The translations under genes and the position numbers were made by a program. 33,364 bases of DNA, taken from contig PFUG01000425.1 of the NCBI GenBank assembly GCA_002789955.1, positions 1 to 33,364 of the forward strand, given 5' to 3'. The notes under the pieces were generated by a model that did not search any database, was not told where the DNA came from, and saw nothing but the letters and a program-made list of their open reading frames with translations. Position 1 is the stretch's first letter; every line of letters starts with the position of its first letter. This DNA is from Deltaproteobacteria bacterium CG_4_9_14_3_um_filter_63_12 (lineage in GTDB: Bacteria > Myxococcota_A > Bradymonadia > UBA4248 > UM-FILTER-63-12). Shown piece after piece: positions 7,430 through 16,756 of the stretch.

Positions 7430-9619
7430 TCAGGGCCGATCGGTGGAGTGGTCGTAGTACTGACCATAGCGTCGATAGTAATAGTAATACTTGCCGTAGC
7501 GTCGGTTCTCGAAGTTGACGTTATTCAGAATCGTCCCAATCAAATTCGCGCCGATTCCTTCAAGCAGCTCTTTGCTTCGTTTCAGGAGTTCTCGTCGAGT
7601 GCTTCCAGCCTTCGAGACAAGGATGACACCATCGACGAGTTGGGCCAGGATCATGGCGTCTGTCACGGCGATCACCGGGGGGCTGTCGATGATTACACGC
7701 TCGTAACGCTTCTTGAGCTCCTCCAGCACATCGAGAAACCTCTGGGTGTGGAACAACTCCGCTGGATTCGGCGGAATGGGACCACAGGGCAGCAGGTCCA
7801 GCCCATCGATCTCCGTCTCGAGGATGGCCTGTTCGAGCGTGGCGTGCTCGATGAGCACTTCCGATAGCCCAGTGGCAGGTTCGACTCCAAAAGCCCGATA
7901 CAGCCTCGGTCGACGCATGTCCGCCTCGATCAGGATGACTCGTCGGCTCGATTGCGACATGACTGTCGCGAGATTGATGGCGGTCGTCGTTTTTCCTTCG
8001 AGCGGACTTGGCGAGGTGACCAGGATAGTGTCCAAGCGCTTATTGGGGGACATGAAGAGGATGTTCGTACGAATCGTTCGGGCACATTCCGCGACCCGAG
8101 ACTTTGGGAAGAACCCCACGTGGAGGTCCGGTCGGTAGGTCTTGCCTTCAGGAATCTTGGCAGCCGAACGGTGATCGGTATCACGAATCGTCGGAATCGC
8201 TCCCAGGAACTGCATTCCGGTAATCCGCTCAACCTCCTCTTGCGTCTTGATCGTCGTGTCGAGCATCTCAAGGAGGAAGGCCAACACGACGCCCCCAAGA
8301 AGCCCCATGATGGCGGCGATCATGAGGTTGAACACCACGCGAGGCTTCGCGGGCTCGGTCGGGACCGTTGCGCGATCGAGGATGCGAATGTTGTTGCTCT
8401 TCAAGAGCTTCGTCAGGCTCACCTCGTTCAAACGTCGCTGCACCAACTCGAAGAGCCGCTCTTGCTCAGCCTTCTGGCTCTCGACTTGCTCATACAGCAG
8501 CTTGAGTTGGTCGAGCTTCAGCGCCTCTCCCTCGACACTGGTGATCTGCTTGCGCAGGTCGGCCTCTGAGCCTTTGTAGGCATCGTATCTGGCTTGGTAG
8601 CCACGACGAATGCTGCTGACCTCGGTCTCGAGTGCTTGTTCGACCAGCGCGAGCTGCGCCTTGATGCTGTTCGCCTGCTCCGTCCCTTCGAGATAGGTTG
8701 CGAGTACCTTCTTCTCCTCCTGACTGAGGTCAACGTACTTCTCGGTCAGCTGGGAGAGATTCGCCGACTCTGTAAGGAGCGCGACCCCGCTCGAACCTAG
8801 ATTTTCGACCTTGAACGCCTTGAGCTCCTTCAGTACGTAGCCGTACTGCCGCCGCATGGCCTCCACTTCAATCAGATTGGTGTTCAGTTCCTTGATCCGA
8901 TTGTTCGTAATGACCTGCTGTTCCTGAGGACTGGTAAACAGCAGGGGGTTCTCTTCCTTGAAGACCGTAAGCGCCCTAGTGGACTCGTTGAGCCGACTCT
9001 CATACGCAGTATATTGCGACTCCAACCAGTAGAAGGCGTCCTGCATCGTCTGCAGTCGGTTCTCGATGTTCTGGTCTCGATAGGCTTCCGCCACTGCATT
9101 CGCCAGATCTGCCGAGAGCTGAGCGGACTCGTGCTGCACTTTGATGTGCACCATCCGGGTTTCTTTCTCGGGTTCCACGCTCAGCATATCCATCAGCCGC
9201 TGCGCGGGATCGCTCTCCTCGAGCTCACGGCTCAAGACCTCCTCGTCGGTGATCTTGTCCAATCCCAGGAACTCGAGGTTCTCAGCCAAGCCGTGGTCTC
9301 GAACCACCCTTTCGGCCACGTGCCTCGACTTGATGACCTGCAGTTGAGTCTCGAAATATTGCTTCAGCATCAGCCAACTGGCTTGTCCAACTCCAGTCTC
9401 GTCGATCGCATCGCCGAAGACGCTTGGGGGCTCAAAATCGATGATCACGGTCACAGACGCTTCGTAGATCTTCGGCTGCTGAAACGTGTACAGCCCAACT
9501 CCAGTCACAATAACAACGAAGACCAAGACGACCGTCCAGAGCCGCTTGACGATAACCCCCCAATACTCTCGGAGGAGGAGGCCTTCGCTGTCTTGTGCTG
9601 CTTCAGGGGTATCCGACAT
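7430..9619 (-). CDS. Polysaccharide co-polymerase fused to bacterial tyrosine kinase (Wzc-like)
   Basis: Two TM segments with a Wzz-like periplasmic coiled coil; Walker A TSPSPLEGKTTTAINLA, A' VILIEADMRRP, B RVIIDSPPV; C-terminal Tyr cluster RRYGKYYYYYRRYGQYYDHSTDRP. Upstream alternative start at 9637. Confidence 0.92.
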   Translation of the reverse strand: MSDTPEAAQDSEGLLLREYWGVIVKRLWTVVLVFVVIVTGVGLYTFQQPKIYEASVTVIIDFEPPSVFGDAIDETGVGQASWLMLKQYFETQLQVIKSRHVAERVVRDHGLAENLEFLGLDKITDEEVLSRELEESDPAQRLMDMLSVEPEKETRMVHIKVQHESAQLSADLANAVAEAYRDQNIENRLQTMQDAFYWLESQYTAYESRLNESTRALTVFKEENPLLFTSPQEQQVITNNRIKELNTNLIEVEAMRRQYGYVLKELKAFKVENLGSSGVALLTESANLSQLTEKYVDLSQEEKKVLATYLEGTEQANSIKAQLALVEQALETEVSSIRRGYQARYDAYKGSEADLRKQITSVEGEALKLDQLKLLYEQVESQKAEQERLFELVQRRLNEVSLTKLLKSNNIRILDRATVPTEPAKPRVVFNLMIAAIMGLLGGVVLAFLLEMLDTTIKTQEEVERITGMQFLGAIPTIRDTDHRSAAKIPEGKTYRPDLHVGFFPKSRVAECARTIRTNILFMSPNKRLDTILVTSPSPLEGKTTTAINLATVMSQSSRRVILIEADMRRPRLYRAFGVEPATGLSEVLIEHATLEQAILETEIDGLDLLPCGPIPPNPAELFHTQRFLDVLEELKKRYERVIIDSPPVIAVTDAMILAQLVDGVILVSKAGSTRRELLKRSKELLEGIGANLIGTILNNVNFENRRYGKYYYYYRRYGQYYDHSTDRP

Positions 9620-9786
9620 GCGCAACCCAAATTCCATGCTGTGCGCCCCCGCTCACGAGCGCCGGGCGCCCAAGAGAGCGCCACTGTCAAACGTTCCGCA
9701 ATCCGGCGGCAACCGAGAGCCCACCAGAATGACCACAGCTGTTCAGCAAATCACTGTCCAAGTTCGAAAGTACGCTGAAAGGCGCT

Positions 9787-9810
9787 AATAAAAACCGGCT
9801 TTCGCCGGTC
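9787..9810 (-). terminator. Rho-independent terminator (minus strand)
   Basis: Minus strand reads ACCGGC-GAAA-GCCGGT-TTTTATTA: 6-bp perfect stem, GAAA loop, U-tract. Separates the OPX gene from the Wzc-like gene. Confidence 0.85.
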
Positions 9811-9930
9811 TGTCAATAACCGTTTGGTGATTCTGCGGGCTAGACGACATCCAGAGTGCCGATACACCCGAATCGTTAACGAAGTTCCGATGGGAGTAGT
9901 GTCTGCGCGTTCACACCCACCGACCAGACG

Positions 9931-10554
9931 CTAGAAGGGAGCTTCGGGGACGTAGATGAAGTCCCCTGGGTGAAGGCAAACGTTGGAAGCTCCTTCGGCG
10001 CCGGTGACGATCAAGTGGTACGGAACGACGACGGCTTCTGTCTTCCCATCACCGATCTTTCTCGTAATCACGAGTGTTTTCTGCGCCCTCACCGTCAGCC
10101 CTGCCGATTGCGCGATGGCGTCGGTCAGCATCAATCCAGGACGGAACTCGATGCTGCCAGGCGTAGTCACCTGACCGTCCACGGTCACCGCAGTGCGTTT
10201 GACCTCTTTGTTCACACATACGACAGACGGGTTCTTGAGATACTGTTGTCCGAGCTGTGCGGTCAACAAAGTCTCAATCTCATCGCAGCGAAGCCCCGCA
10301 ATCGCGATGTTCCCGAGCAACGGGAAGTTGATGTTGCCTAGCGGCGATACCTCATACTCTCCCGTCAGGTCTTGCTCGCCATACACTCGAATCTCGAGAC
10401 GGTCCCATGGCTCGAAGCGGCCAATCTCCGCATCGGTGGGGCACTGCTGCAACGCCGCTTGCCAGTCTGGGGTCGGTGTACCTGAGCACGACGTCAGCAC
10501 GACCACACATAGCCAAGACACAACAATCCAAGCGAATTTCAATTTGATACTCAT
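9931..10554 (-). CDS. Short polysaccharide export (OPX/Wza-family) lipoprotein
   Basis: MSIKLKFAWIVVSWLCVVVLTSCSG lipobox; Poly_export motif RFEPWDRLEIRVYGEQDLTGEYEVSPLGNINFPLLGNIAIAGL; SLBB-like VTVDGQVTTPGSIEFRPGLMLTDAIAQSAGL; ends ...VCLHPGDFIYVPEAPF with no C-terminal amphipathic helix. Confidence 0.9.
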   Translation of the reverse strand: MSIKLKFAWIVVSWLCVVVLTSCSGTPTPDWQAALQQCPTDAEIGRFEPWDRLEIRVYGEQDLTGEYEVSPLGNINFPLLGNIAIAGLRCDEIETLLTAQLGQQYLKNPSVVCVNKEVKRTAVTVDGQVTTPGSIEFRPGLMLTDAIAQSAGLTVRAQKTLVITRKIGDGKTEAVVVPYHLIVTGAEGASNVCLHPGDFIYVPEAPF

Positions 10555-10653
10555 AGGTCCGCGCTCGCACAGAGCTGACTGCTGCATGGAGCCACCGCTC
10601 CACCACTGCAAACAGCGTGACGGCTGAGACTCGAGGTCTGGACGTCGCCTTGC

Positions 10654-11934
10654 TCAGAATTCGTAAGCCAGGTTGAGCAGCGCTTGATGCTTCACATATG
10701 AAGCGGACCCGACCGGCTGCCCGCCAACCTGGCTTCCAAAATCGGAGGAGTTGCCTCTGAGCAGGTAGGCCAACCGCGCAGTGAGACCGGGCACAAAGGT
10801 GTAGCCCAAGGCGGCGTCGACATCATAGACAGAGTCCGACCGCCCCGAGAGATCCTCTATGGCACCAAAGTCATCAAAGTTGATGTGTCCACCCAAGCTG
10901 GCATCAAAGCGGTTGGCGAACTCGGTCTGGAACTTGAGGTACAGCCTGTGGAACTTGAAGTAGTTACCAAAGGTGGAGTCCTCGAAGTTCTTGATGTAAC
11001 CGAACGTGAGCCGGGTCGCTTCCGTCCACTCGTAGCCCAACTCCCCCTGCGCGATGAACAGGTGCTCGTTTGCGCCCGCATCATAGAATGTGTAGGCGTA
11101 TCCAGCCTGGAGATTGACGTTGAGCCGGTTGAACAGCAATCCCCGCAAACCAGCCTGGGCCCGAAAGGGAGTGGCTCCGTTGTTCGCAAGGTCGAGAGGG
11201 GCTGGCAACGATCGCGTTGCGTTCGAATAGGTCAGAATGTCCTGCTCGATGCGAAGGGTGACCGCCGTCTGCGGCAAAAAACTCCAGCGCGTGATCGAAC
11301 TCAAGTGGTGATTCTGGCTGTCGATATCGCTGATCCCGTCGAAGATGCGCAGCCGAAGCTGGTAGCCAAAAGTCTGACCGAAGATCTTGCCGTCTTCGGG
11401 TTCGATGAGCGCTTCGATCCCCGGGCTGACCAAGTGGTTGTCAAGACTCACATTCGACGCCTGGTCGGCGGGCCCATTCGACAGCGCGTAGAGGAAGTTA
11501 GGCTTCATTTTGAACGTTTGAGTTGGCCAGAGCAGCAGCGAAGTGGCTGCGGAGACTTCGATTCCGCTGTTGTTCGACACGCGCTCGGCCCCGGAGAGAT
11601 ATTGCTCCCAGGTCCCGCGCACATTGGCTTCCCATTCAGCCACGGTCGGCGCTGGAGTTTCCGCGCGCAGGCTCAGGCCGGGCTTGAGCACGAACGAAGT
11701 GGTCAGCGACTCCCCTGGCGCCAACTCGCTCGGATCTTCGTAGAAGAGATTCGAGTCGTAGCCGCTCTCCACAAACGCGCCAGGATGGAGCAGCACGCTG
11801 CCCGCGCGGAGCCCCAAGGGCTCGAACTCCTGTGCCATGCCCACGCCTGGCACCAGCGCCCACATAATGGCCGCCAACACCATCGCCCGGTTTGCAGCTA
11901 CGAGACGATCATTTTGCAGGAGTGGTTTCAACAA
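10654..11934 (-). CDS. Outer-membrane beta-barrel protein, candidate export porin
   Basis: Signal peptide MLAAIMWALVPGVGMAQ-like; many alternating-residue strands (LLLRGNSSDFG..., FVPGLTARLAYLLRGN); C-terminal HQALLNLAYEF ends in Phe as BAM substrates do; adjacent to the OPX gene. Confidence 0.75.
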   Translation of the reverse strand: MLKPLLQNDRLVAANRAMVLAAIMWALVPGVGMAQEFEPLGLRAGSVLLHPGAFVESGYDSNLFYEDPSELAPGESLTTSFVLKPGLSLRAETPAPTVAEWEANVRGTWEQYLSGAERVSNNSGIEVSAATSLLLWPTQTFKMKPNFLYALSNGPADQASNVSLDNHLVSPGIEALIEPEDGKIFGQTFGYQLRLRIFDGISDIDSQNHHLSSITRWSFLPQTAVTLRIEQDILTYSNATRSLPAPLDLANNGATPFRAQAGLRGLLFNRLNVNLQAGYAYTFYDAGANEHLFIAQGELGYEWTEATRLTFGYIKNFEDSTFGNYFKFHRLYLKFQTEFANRFDASLGGHINFDDFGAIEDLSGRSDSVYDVDAALGYTFVPGLTARLAYLLRGNSSDFGSQVGGQPVGSASYVKHQALLNLAYEF

Positions 11935-11988
11935 TCGAGTTCCGATGATGAAGGCAACCCAGTCGCCAAATGGTGACCGAGCCGTGCT

Positions 11989-12570
11989 TTATCGAATAGG
12001 TGAAACGTCTGGATACGGATACGTTCCGATGTCCGTTGTGTCAACCACGCCGACATCACCGATCCCATCGTCGCGGAGATCATCCGCGACTTTCACCTTT
12101 AGCTTTGTTCCATCGTCGACCTGCTGAACAATCTGTCCGTAGCAGGATTCCGCCTCTTCACCAAGTTGCTGCACTTGTGCCCCTGAGAGCCCAATCAGCT
12201 TGGCCTGGTGAATCTCTTTCTCCTCGTCGGTTCCCGATAGGCTGCGAAGAGTCACATTCGCCTTCTCGGCGACCTTGGTGAAGCCCTTGATCGCAGAAAG
12301 TCTCTCGTTGATGCAATTCAACTTCAAGACGTCCTGCTCCTCGGCTCTCGTCTGCTCCAGGAGACCTTCGACGCGGACTCGAACTTCGTTCATGTCGGAG
12401 AGCAACTCGGACGCCCAGGACAACCGCTCACTCGACGAGAGATTCTTGATGTCGGTCACCACCGGCGTCGCTCCGGCTGGCAGGTCATCGCCGCCGGCCT
12501 CTTGGCCAGTGGCAACGGGACTCAGCGACGTCAAAGCGATTAGAACGACAAGGATGGTTGTGATTTTCAT
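11989..12570 (-). CDS. Exported protein of unknown function, coiled-coil-prone
   Basis: MKITTILVVLIALTSLSPVATGQE signal peptide; helical body, 193 aa. Confidence 0.65.
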   Translation of the reverse strand: MKITTILVVLIALTSLSPVATGQEAGGDDLPAGATPVVTDIKNLSSSERLSWASELLSDMNEVRVRVEGLLEQTRAEEQDVLKLNCINERLSAIKGFTKVAEKANVTLRSLSGTDEEKEIHQAKLIGLSGAQVQQLGEEAESCYGQIVQQVDDGTKLKVKVADDLRDDGIGDVGVVDTTDIGTYPYPDVSPIR

Positions 12571-12864
12571 GGCGTACCCTCAAACTCGGCTGGGTTGAAA
12601 TGAGCGCGTTCGAAGGAGCTGTGCAAGATTTCGACCAACGAAACCGCCTCCTCCTTCTTCGCTCAACTGCCAGCGGTTCATAGTAACGATTGACGCGCGC
12701 GAGTCAACGGAACACATCCACGGCGGTGAGAGCCTGCTGCGTTCCATGAGTGAAATACGCTGCCCTTCAGAGCCATGCTCAGGCCGAACGGCACGAACGG
12801 ACGTCCAACCAACGACCCGAGCGGCGCATGCCCCTTTTCTCAGGCGTGTACCCCTTTCTGAGCA

Positions 12865-12945
12865 CTAACCCGATACCCAACGCTCTCGCGACGGAATCGG
12901 CTGCCCATCCCGGGAACGTCCCACGCTCAACCAGCGACGCGAGCA
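12865..12945 (-). pseudogene. Degenerate duplicate of the 3' end of the adjacent AgmX-domain gene
   Basis: Minus-strand GRSRDGQPIPSRERWVSG* mirrors KMGKPITVAKRWVFG* at the end of 12966..14372. Plus-strand nucleotides: ctaacccgatacccaacgctctcgcgacgg..atcggctgcccatcccgggaacgtcc versus ctaaccaaacacccagcgctttgcgacggtgatcggcttgcccatcttggggaacgtcc. Confidence 0.6.
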
Positions 12946-12965
12946 ACCCGTCCGCGTCCTGGGAA

Positions 12966-14372
12966 CTAACCAAACACCCAGCGCTTTGCGACGGTGATCG
13001 GCTTGCCCATCTTGGGGAACGTCCAGCGCTTGATCTTGGCCTCGACGCACTCAGCCAGGCCTTTGCCAACGTCATCCACTGACGTGTTCACGCTCAGCAC
13101 TTTGCCATCGGTTCCAATCGTGATCTTCACGACCAACTTGCCCGATTGATCGCCGTACTTCTGGATGATTCTCTTGTAGCAGTTCTCGATCTGCTTGCTC
13201 TTGCTCTTGAAGACGCTCTCGAGACCGATCTTGTCGCCCTTGGCGACACTCTCCGGGATCTTAGTCTCCTCCTTGATCTTCAGCTCAACTTTGGCACGCT
13301 CACCGGTCTCAGCCGTCTTGGGGCCAGAGCCAATGATCTTGTTGCCGCCGCCTTCGACGGACTTCAGGGAGGGTTCTCCCGTGGCGTCGCCGGCTCCACC
13401 TAGGCCCAGGCCCGATGTGGGCCCGCCGCCACCGCCGCCTCCGATATCCTCGGCATTGAGTCCGCTGAGCGCGCTGATGTGCGCATCGGCGCCGACGATG
13501 TCCTGCGCGATCGCTCCACCCAGTGAGCTCTCTCCGCCGTCCACACCAAAGACCTGTCCGATGATCTTCTTGCCTTGCTCCTTACGCATCCGCTTCTCGG
13601 CCCGGGCCTGCTCAGCGGACTTAGGTGCACGGTCTTTCTTCTCCTCGACGGCCGCCTTCTCGGGCTTGACCTGGACATCCTCGACCACCTCAGTGTTCGT
13701 GTCGTCCTTTAGGCCCTCATCGTCTTTGTTCTCGTCCTCGTCTTCGACTTCCTCTTTCTTCTCTTCCTCCTCGATGGCCTCGGCCTCCTGGTCGAGATAC
13801 CAGTCGGGGAGGTCTTCATAGCCCTCGGGTTCCGGCCAGTCCTGCAACATCACATAGAAGAGAGGACCGATCTGGAAGAGAGCGCTCATGGCAACGAAGA
13901 TGAGGATGGCGGGCCCGAGGAACGTGGAGAAGCCGGCGAGGGCCCCGCCTCCAAGTGCCGTTGGAAGCATGCCTACCGAGGCGGACGGCGGAGTGACGAA
14001 CTGAAACAGCAGACGGGTCTCCCCGATCGTCACCTTGCCTCGACCAGAGTCGTTGAGCTCGACGTCATATCCTGCTGCAGTCTTGGTCGCCGCGCTGACG
14101 TTGCGAAGCCGTGTCAGGTCGATGACCTCGTTGCCACCCAAGCTAATGCGCCCACCCATGCGGTCGTTGACATGGAGTATGTATCGACCTTGGGGGTTGA
14201 GCGTGAGCAGCGCATACGACGCTGGCATTGTCGAGGTAGGGATGACGAACGTGTTGGACAGCGTTTGCCCAATGGTCACTCCCACCCGTTTCCTAAGGAG
14301 TCGCTCTTCGACGCAGCGATCTCCCTGGAACACCCCGATACGCAGAACTTTTACGGCTGTTGGACCTGACAT
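12966..14372 (-). CDS. FHA-like / single-TM / TonB-like AgmX-PglI C-terminal domain protein (GltG/GltJ/NfsG-like)
   Basis: N-terminal FHA-like beta-rich domain, TM STFLGPAILIFVAMSALFQIG, acidic then Gly-rich linker, C-terminal QIENCYKRIIQKYGDQSGKLVVKITIGTDGKVLSVNTSVDDVGKGLAECVEAKIKRWTFPK, the AgmX/TonB-like signature. Confidence 0.85.
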   Translation of the reverse strand: MSGPTAVKVLRIGVFQGDRCVEERLLRKRVGVTIGQTLSNTFVIPTSTMPASYALLTLNPQGRYILHVNDRMGGRISLGGNEVIDLTRLRNVSAATKTAAGYDVELNDSGRGKVTIGETRLLFQFVTPPSASVGMLPTALGGGALAGFSTFLGPAILIFVAMSALFQIGPLFYVMLQDWPEPEGYEDLPDWYLDQEAEAIEEEEKKEEVEDEDENKDDEGLKDDTNTEVVEDVQVKPEKAAVEEKKDRAPKSAEQARAEKRMRKEQGKKIIGQVFGVDGGESSLGGAIAQDIVGADAHISALSGLNAEDIGGGGGGGPTSGLGLGGAGDATGEPSLKSVEGGGNKIIGSGPKTAETGERAKVELKIKEETKIPESVAKGDKIGLESVFKSKSKQIENCYKRIIQKYGDQSGKLVVKITIGTDGKVLSVNTSVDDVGKGLAECVEAKIKRWTFPKMGKPITVAKRWVFG

Positions 14373-14508
14373 GGCGTTCCCTTCGGTCTTACACTGGGCA
14401 GAGCTGGTGGCCTTCGTCTTTCAGTGACTTCGGCCCCGCCAGTGACCCATCTGTGGAGGTCGAACCAAGGCGACCTGACCTCGATTCCACCCCCACACGA
14501 GTTCTTGC

Positions 14509-15087
14509 CTAGGGGATCGCGCCACTGAAGGCGAACTTGTTCTTGATGACAGCAAACCGGAACTTCTTGAACTCCGTCGATATCGCAGTCTGCATCACCT
14601 CGGCGATCAGCCGATAGGGCGTCTCCACATCCGCGATAATTGTCATCTCTCCCTGAAACTCTCCCTTCGTCTGGCGAGCAAAATTCTTCTGCTCTTCAAC
14701 TGCATCCCTGAGGGCCGTCTCCAAAGGCTGAATAATCAACCCCGTGGCGCCGCCCTTCTTCAGCGTCTTATCGACCTTCCGGTCCGTCAAGGGCACCACC
14801 TGCTGCTCCATGACCACGATCGCCTTGCCGGTAATCGTCACTGTCGTCATGTCCTTCGGAATCACCTCAGAGGTGCTGAAGGGCAGGTCCATGTCCGGAA
14901 GCACCTTGATGGGCTCCTGACCGTAGTTCTTGAGCAAGAAGCACAGGATGATGGTCATCATATCCATCATCGAGTTCAAGTTCAGCGCCGCCTTCTCATC
15001 ACCATGAGCCTTCTTGCGCTTCGCCTTCCTCTTGTCGCGCATGCGCTTCTGAAGCAGGTCGTGTATCTGCTTCTCTTGATTATCCAT
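14509..15087 (-). CDS. ExbD/TolR-family protein (TM Asp present)
   Basis: KAALNLNSMMDMMTIILCFLLKNYG TM segment with Asp42; periplasmic region follows; next to a TolQ-like gene. Confidence 0.8.
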   Translation of the reverse strand: MDNQEKQIHDLLQKRMRDKRKAKRKKAHGDEKAALNLNSMMDMMTIILCFLLKNYGQEPIKVLPDMDLPFSTSEVIPKDMTTVTITGKAIVVMEQQVVPLTDRKVDKTLKKGGATGLIIQPLETALRDAVEEQKNFARQTKGEFQGEMTIIADVETPYRLIAEVMQTAISTEFKKFRFAVIKNKFAFSGAIP

Positions 15088-15119
15088 TAGATTATCTCCG
15101 TCGCTTTCGAAGTAGGCGT

Positions 15120-15767
15120 TTACTGAGTCGTGGGCAACCCAAGGACAACCAGAGGGAAGAGCCCCAGAGATCTCAACCCTGTTGCCCCCGTCTCCTCATC
15201 CGTCCCTTCGATCTGCACCACTGTAGAGTCATAGAGGTCTTCGGGCTTCGAAAACGAAGTTCCCTTGCTGGCGTCTTCATTACCCGGCGGCACCCGCTGG
15301 AACCGGCTCGTGTCCATCGCCTTGACGATGACCCCGAAGCTGATGTCAGCACCCGCCACAACCTCGAGCTGCTCATGGTCTGACCACATCGCATCGCCCT
15401 TGATAGAAAGGAGAGTGTTGTACAGCATCAGCCAATCATAGCGGTCGATAGGCTCTTTCGCCTCGGCGTCCCGAAGACAGATCGTCACCTGACTCCCGCG
15501 CCCCTGGCACTCGGGAATCGTTGGCATCGCACGCTCACCCTGAATGATCCAGAACCCTTCCTTGCTCACCATCAGTTGTAGACGCTTGGGGGGCTCCCCC
15601 GCGTTCGCAGCCGCTCCCAGAGACTTCTGCGGCATGGTCACATTGATGACGGTAATCTCGAGAAACACAACGCTCAAAAGGAGCAGTGGAATGAGAATTA
15701 GAACCAGGTTCATGATTGGAATGAGATCCAAGTCTCCGAAATCCTGCTCTTCTCGTACTTTCGCCAT
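15120..15767 (-). CDS. ExbD/TolR-family protein (TM position is Asn)
   Basis: GDLDLIPIMNLVLILIPLLLLSVVFLEITVINVTMP; position comparable to the protonatable Asp is Asn20 (AAC). Confidence 0.8.
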   Translation of the reverse strand: MAKVREEQDFGDLDLIPIMNLVLILIPLLLLSVVFLEITVINVTMPQKSLGAAANAGEPPKRLQLMVSKEGFWIIQGERAMPTIPECQGRGSQVTICLRDAEAKEPIDRYDWLMLYNTLLSIKGDAMWSDHEQLEVVAGADISFGVIVKAMDTSRFQRVPPGNEDASKGTSFSKPEDLYDSTVVQIEGTDEETGATGLRSLGLFPLVVLGLPTTQ

Positions 15768-15806
15768 GACGCCTCCGTTCTATAAGACTTTCAAGTAACG
15801 GTGGCC

Positions 15807-16442
15807 TCAGCTGCCGCCTTTCGCACGACTGATCAGCAGGTTCTCCAACTTCACCGAATACTGATCAATCTCTTCGACGATCTTCTTCGACATACTTGAC
15901 AACAAAAGGTGGGCAAACAAGGTCGGGATCGCGACGATCAGACCGAAAGCAGTCGTATTCATTGCGAGCGCGATACCGCGCGCCAACATCTCCTGCCGTT
16001 TGTCGGGGGTTGCAGTCTCGAGGGCCTTGAATGCGTCAATCAGACCGATGATGGTCCCGAGCAGTCCCAGAAGGGTAGCGATGTTCGCCAAACCAGCCAG
16101 AGTCGCCGTACGCTTCATCACCAACGGAACCACTTCCAGACTCGCCTCTTCGATCGCGTTCTGAATCTCGATTTCGCCCTTGTTGGCTCGCGTCAAACCA
16201 GCTTTGATCACCCTCGGCAACGCTGCACTCGGGGCTGCGTTGCAAAGCTTGATCGCGCGGTCGATGTTATTCGCCATCACCAGCTTCTGGATCTGCGCCA
16301 TGAAAGCGTGCGCATTAATGTTGTACTTGAAGAAGATAAATACGAACCGTTCGATGACGACACCTAGGGCGAGAATCGAGACGCCTAGAATCAGGTACAT
16401 CCAGATACCGCCAGTGGCGAACGCTTTCTTGATCTCACCCAT
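15807..16442 (-). CDS. MotA/TolQ/ExbB proton channel family protein (AglR-like)
   Basis: IEEASLEVVPLVMKRTATLAGLANIATLLGLLGTIIGLIDAFKAL...LARGIALAMNTTAFGLIVAIPTLFAHLLLSS: canonical TolQ/ExbB TM2-TM3. Confidence 0.95.
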   Translation of the reverse strand: MGEIKKAFATGGIWMYLILGVSILALGVVIERFVFIFFKYNINAHAFMAQIQKLVMANNIDRAIKLCNAAPSAALPRVIKAGLTRANKGEIEIQNAIEEASLEVVPLVMKRTATLAGLANIATLLGLLGTIIGLIDAFKALETATPDKRQEMLARGIALAMNTTAFGLIVAIPTLFAHLLLSSMSKKIVEEIDQYSVKLENLLISRAKGGS

Positions 16443-16756
16443 GTCTCACTGACCTCCTTCCTCGAAATTTTTTGCCATGAGCAGTAGCCAGCTCCCGCTG
16501 CCCACATACGATTTATCGCCTCGCTGCCTTGGAGCAACCGTCGATATTCTTCACTTAGCCCTAGAAACCATAAGGCGCGGCGGTGCCCTTTGGACTTTGA
16601 CCGCACTGCTATAGCACGCCTCTTTAAACCCGCCAACTCTTTTTGAAAGAGCGTTTCGGGAGCAAACCCGCCCCCTTTCAGCAACCACAACGCTCCCCAT
16701 TCGTTGTCCCCCGACCGAACAACGACCACCTCAAACGAACCACAACATTACGAATC

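Noticed and set aside
7386-7430. Possible bidirectional terminator between ribF and the Wzc-like gene
   Set aside because: Only a weak, imperfect inverted repeat (ATCGG..CCGAT) without a U-tract.
13410-13450. Gly-codon run as a possible repeat element
   Set aside because: It encodes the flexible Gly-rich linker of the AgmX-domain protein; explained by the CDS.
16391-16729. 112-aa minus ORF upstream of the TolQ-like gene
   Set aside because: Overlaps the TolQ-like start in another frame, no recognisable features; region is more likely leader/promoter.
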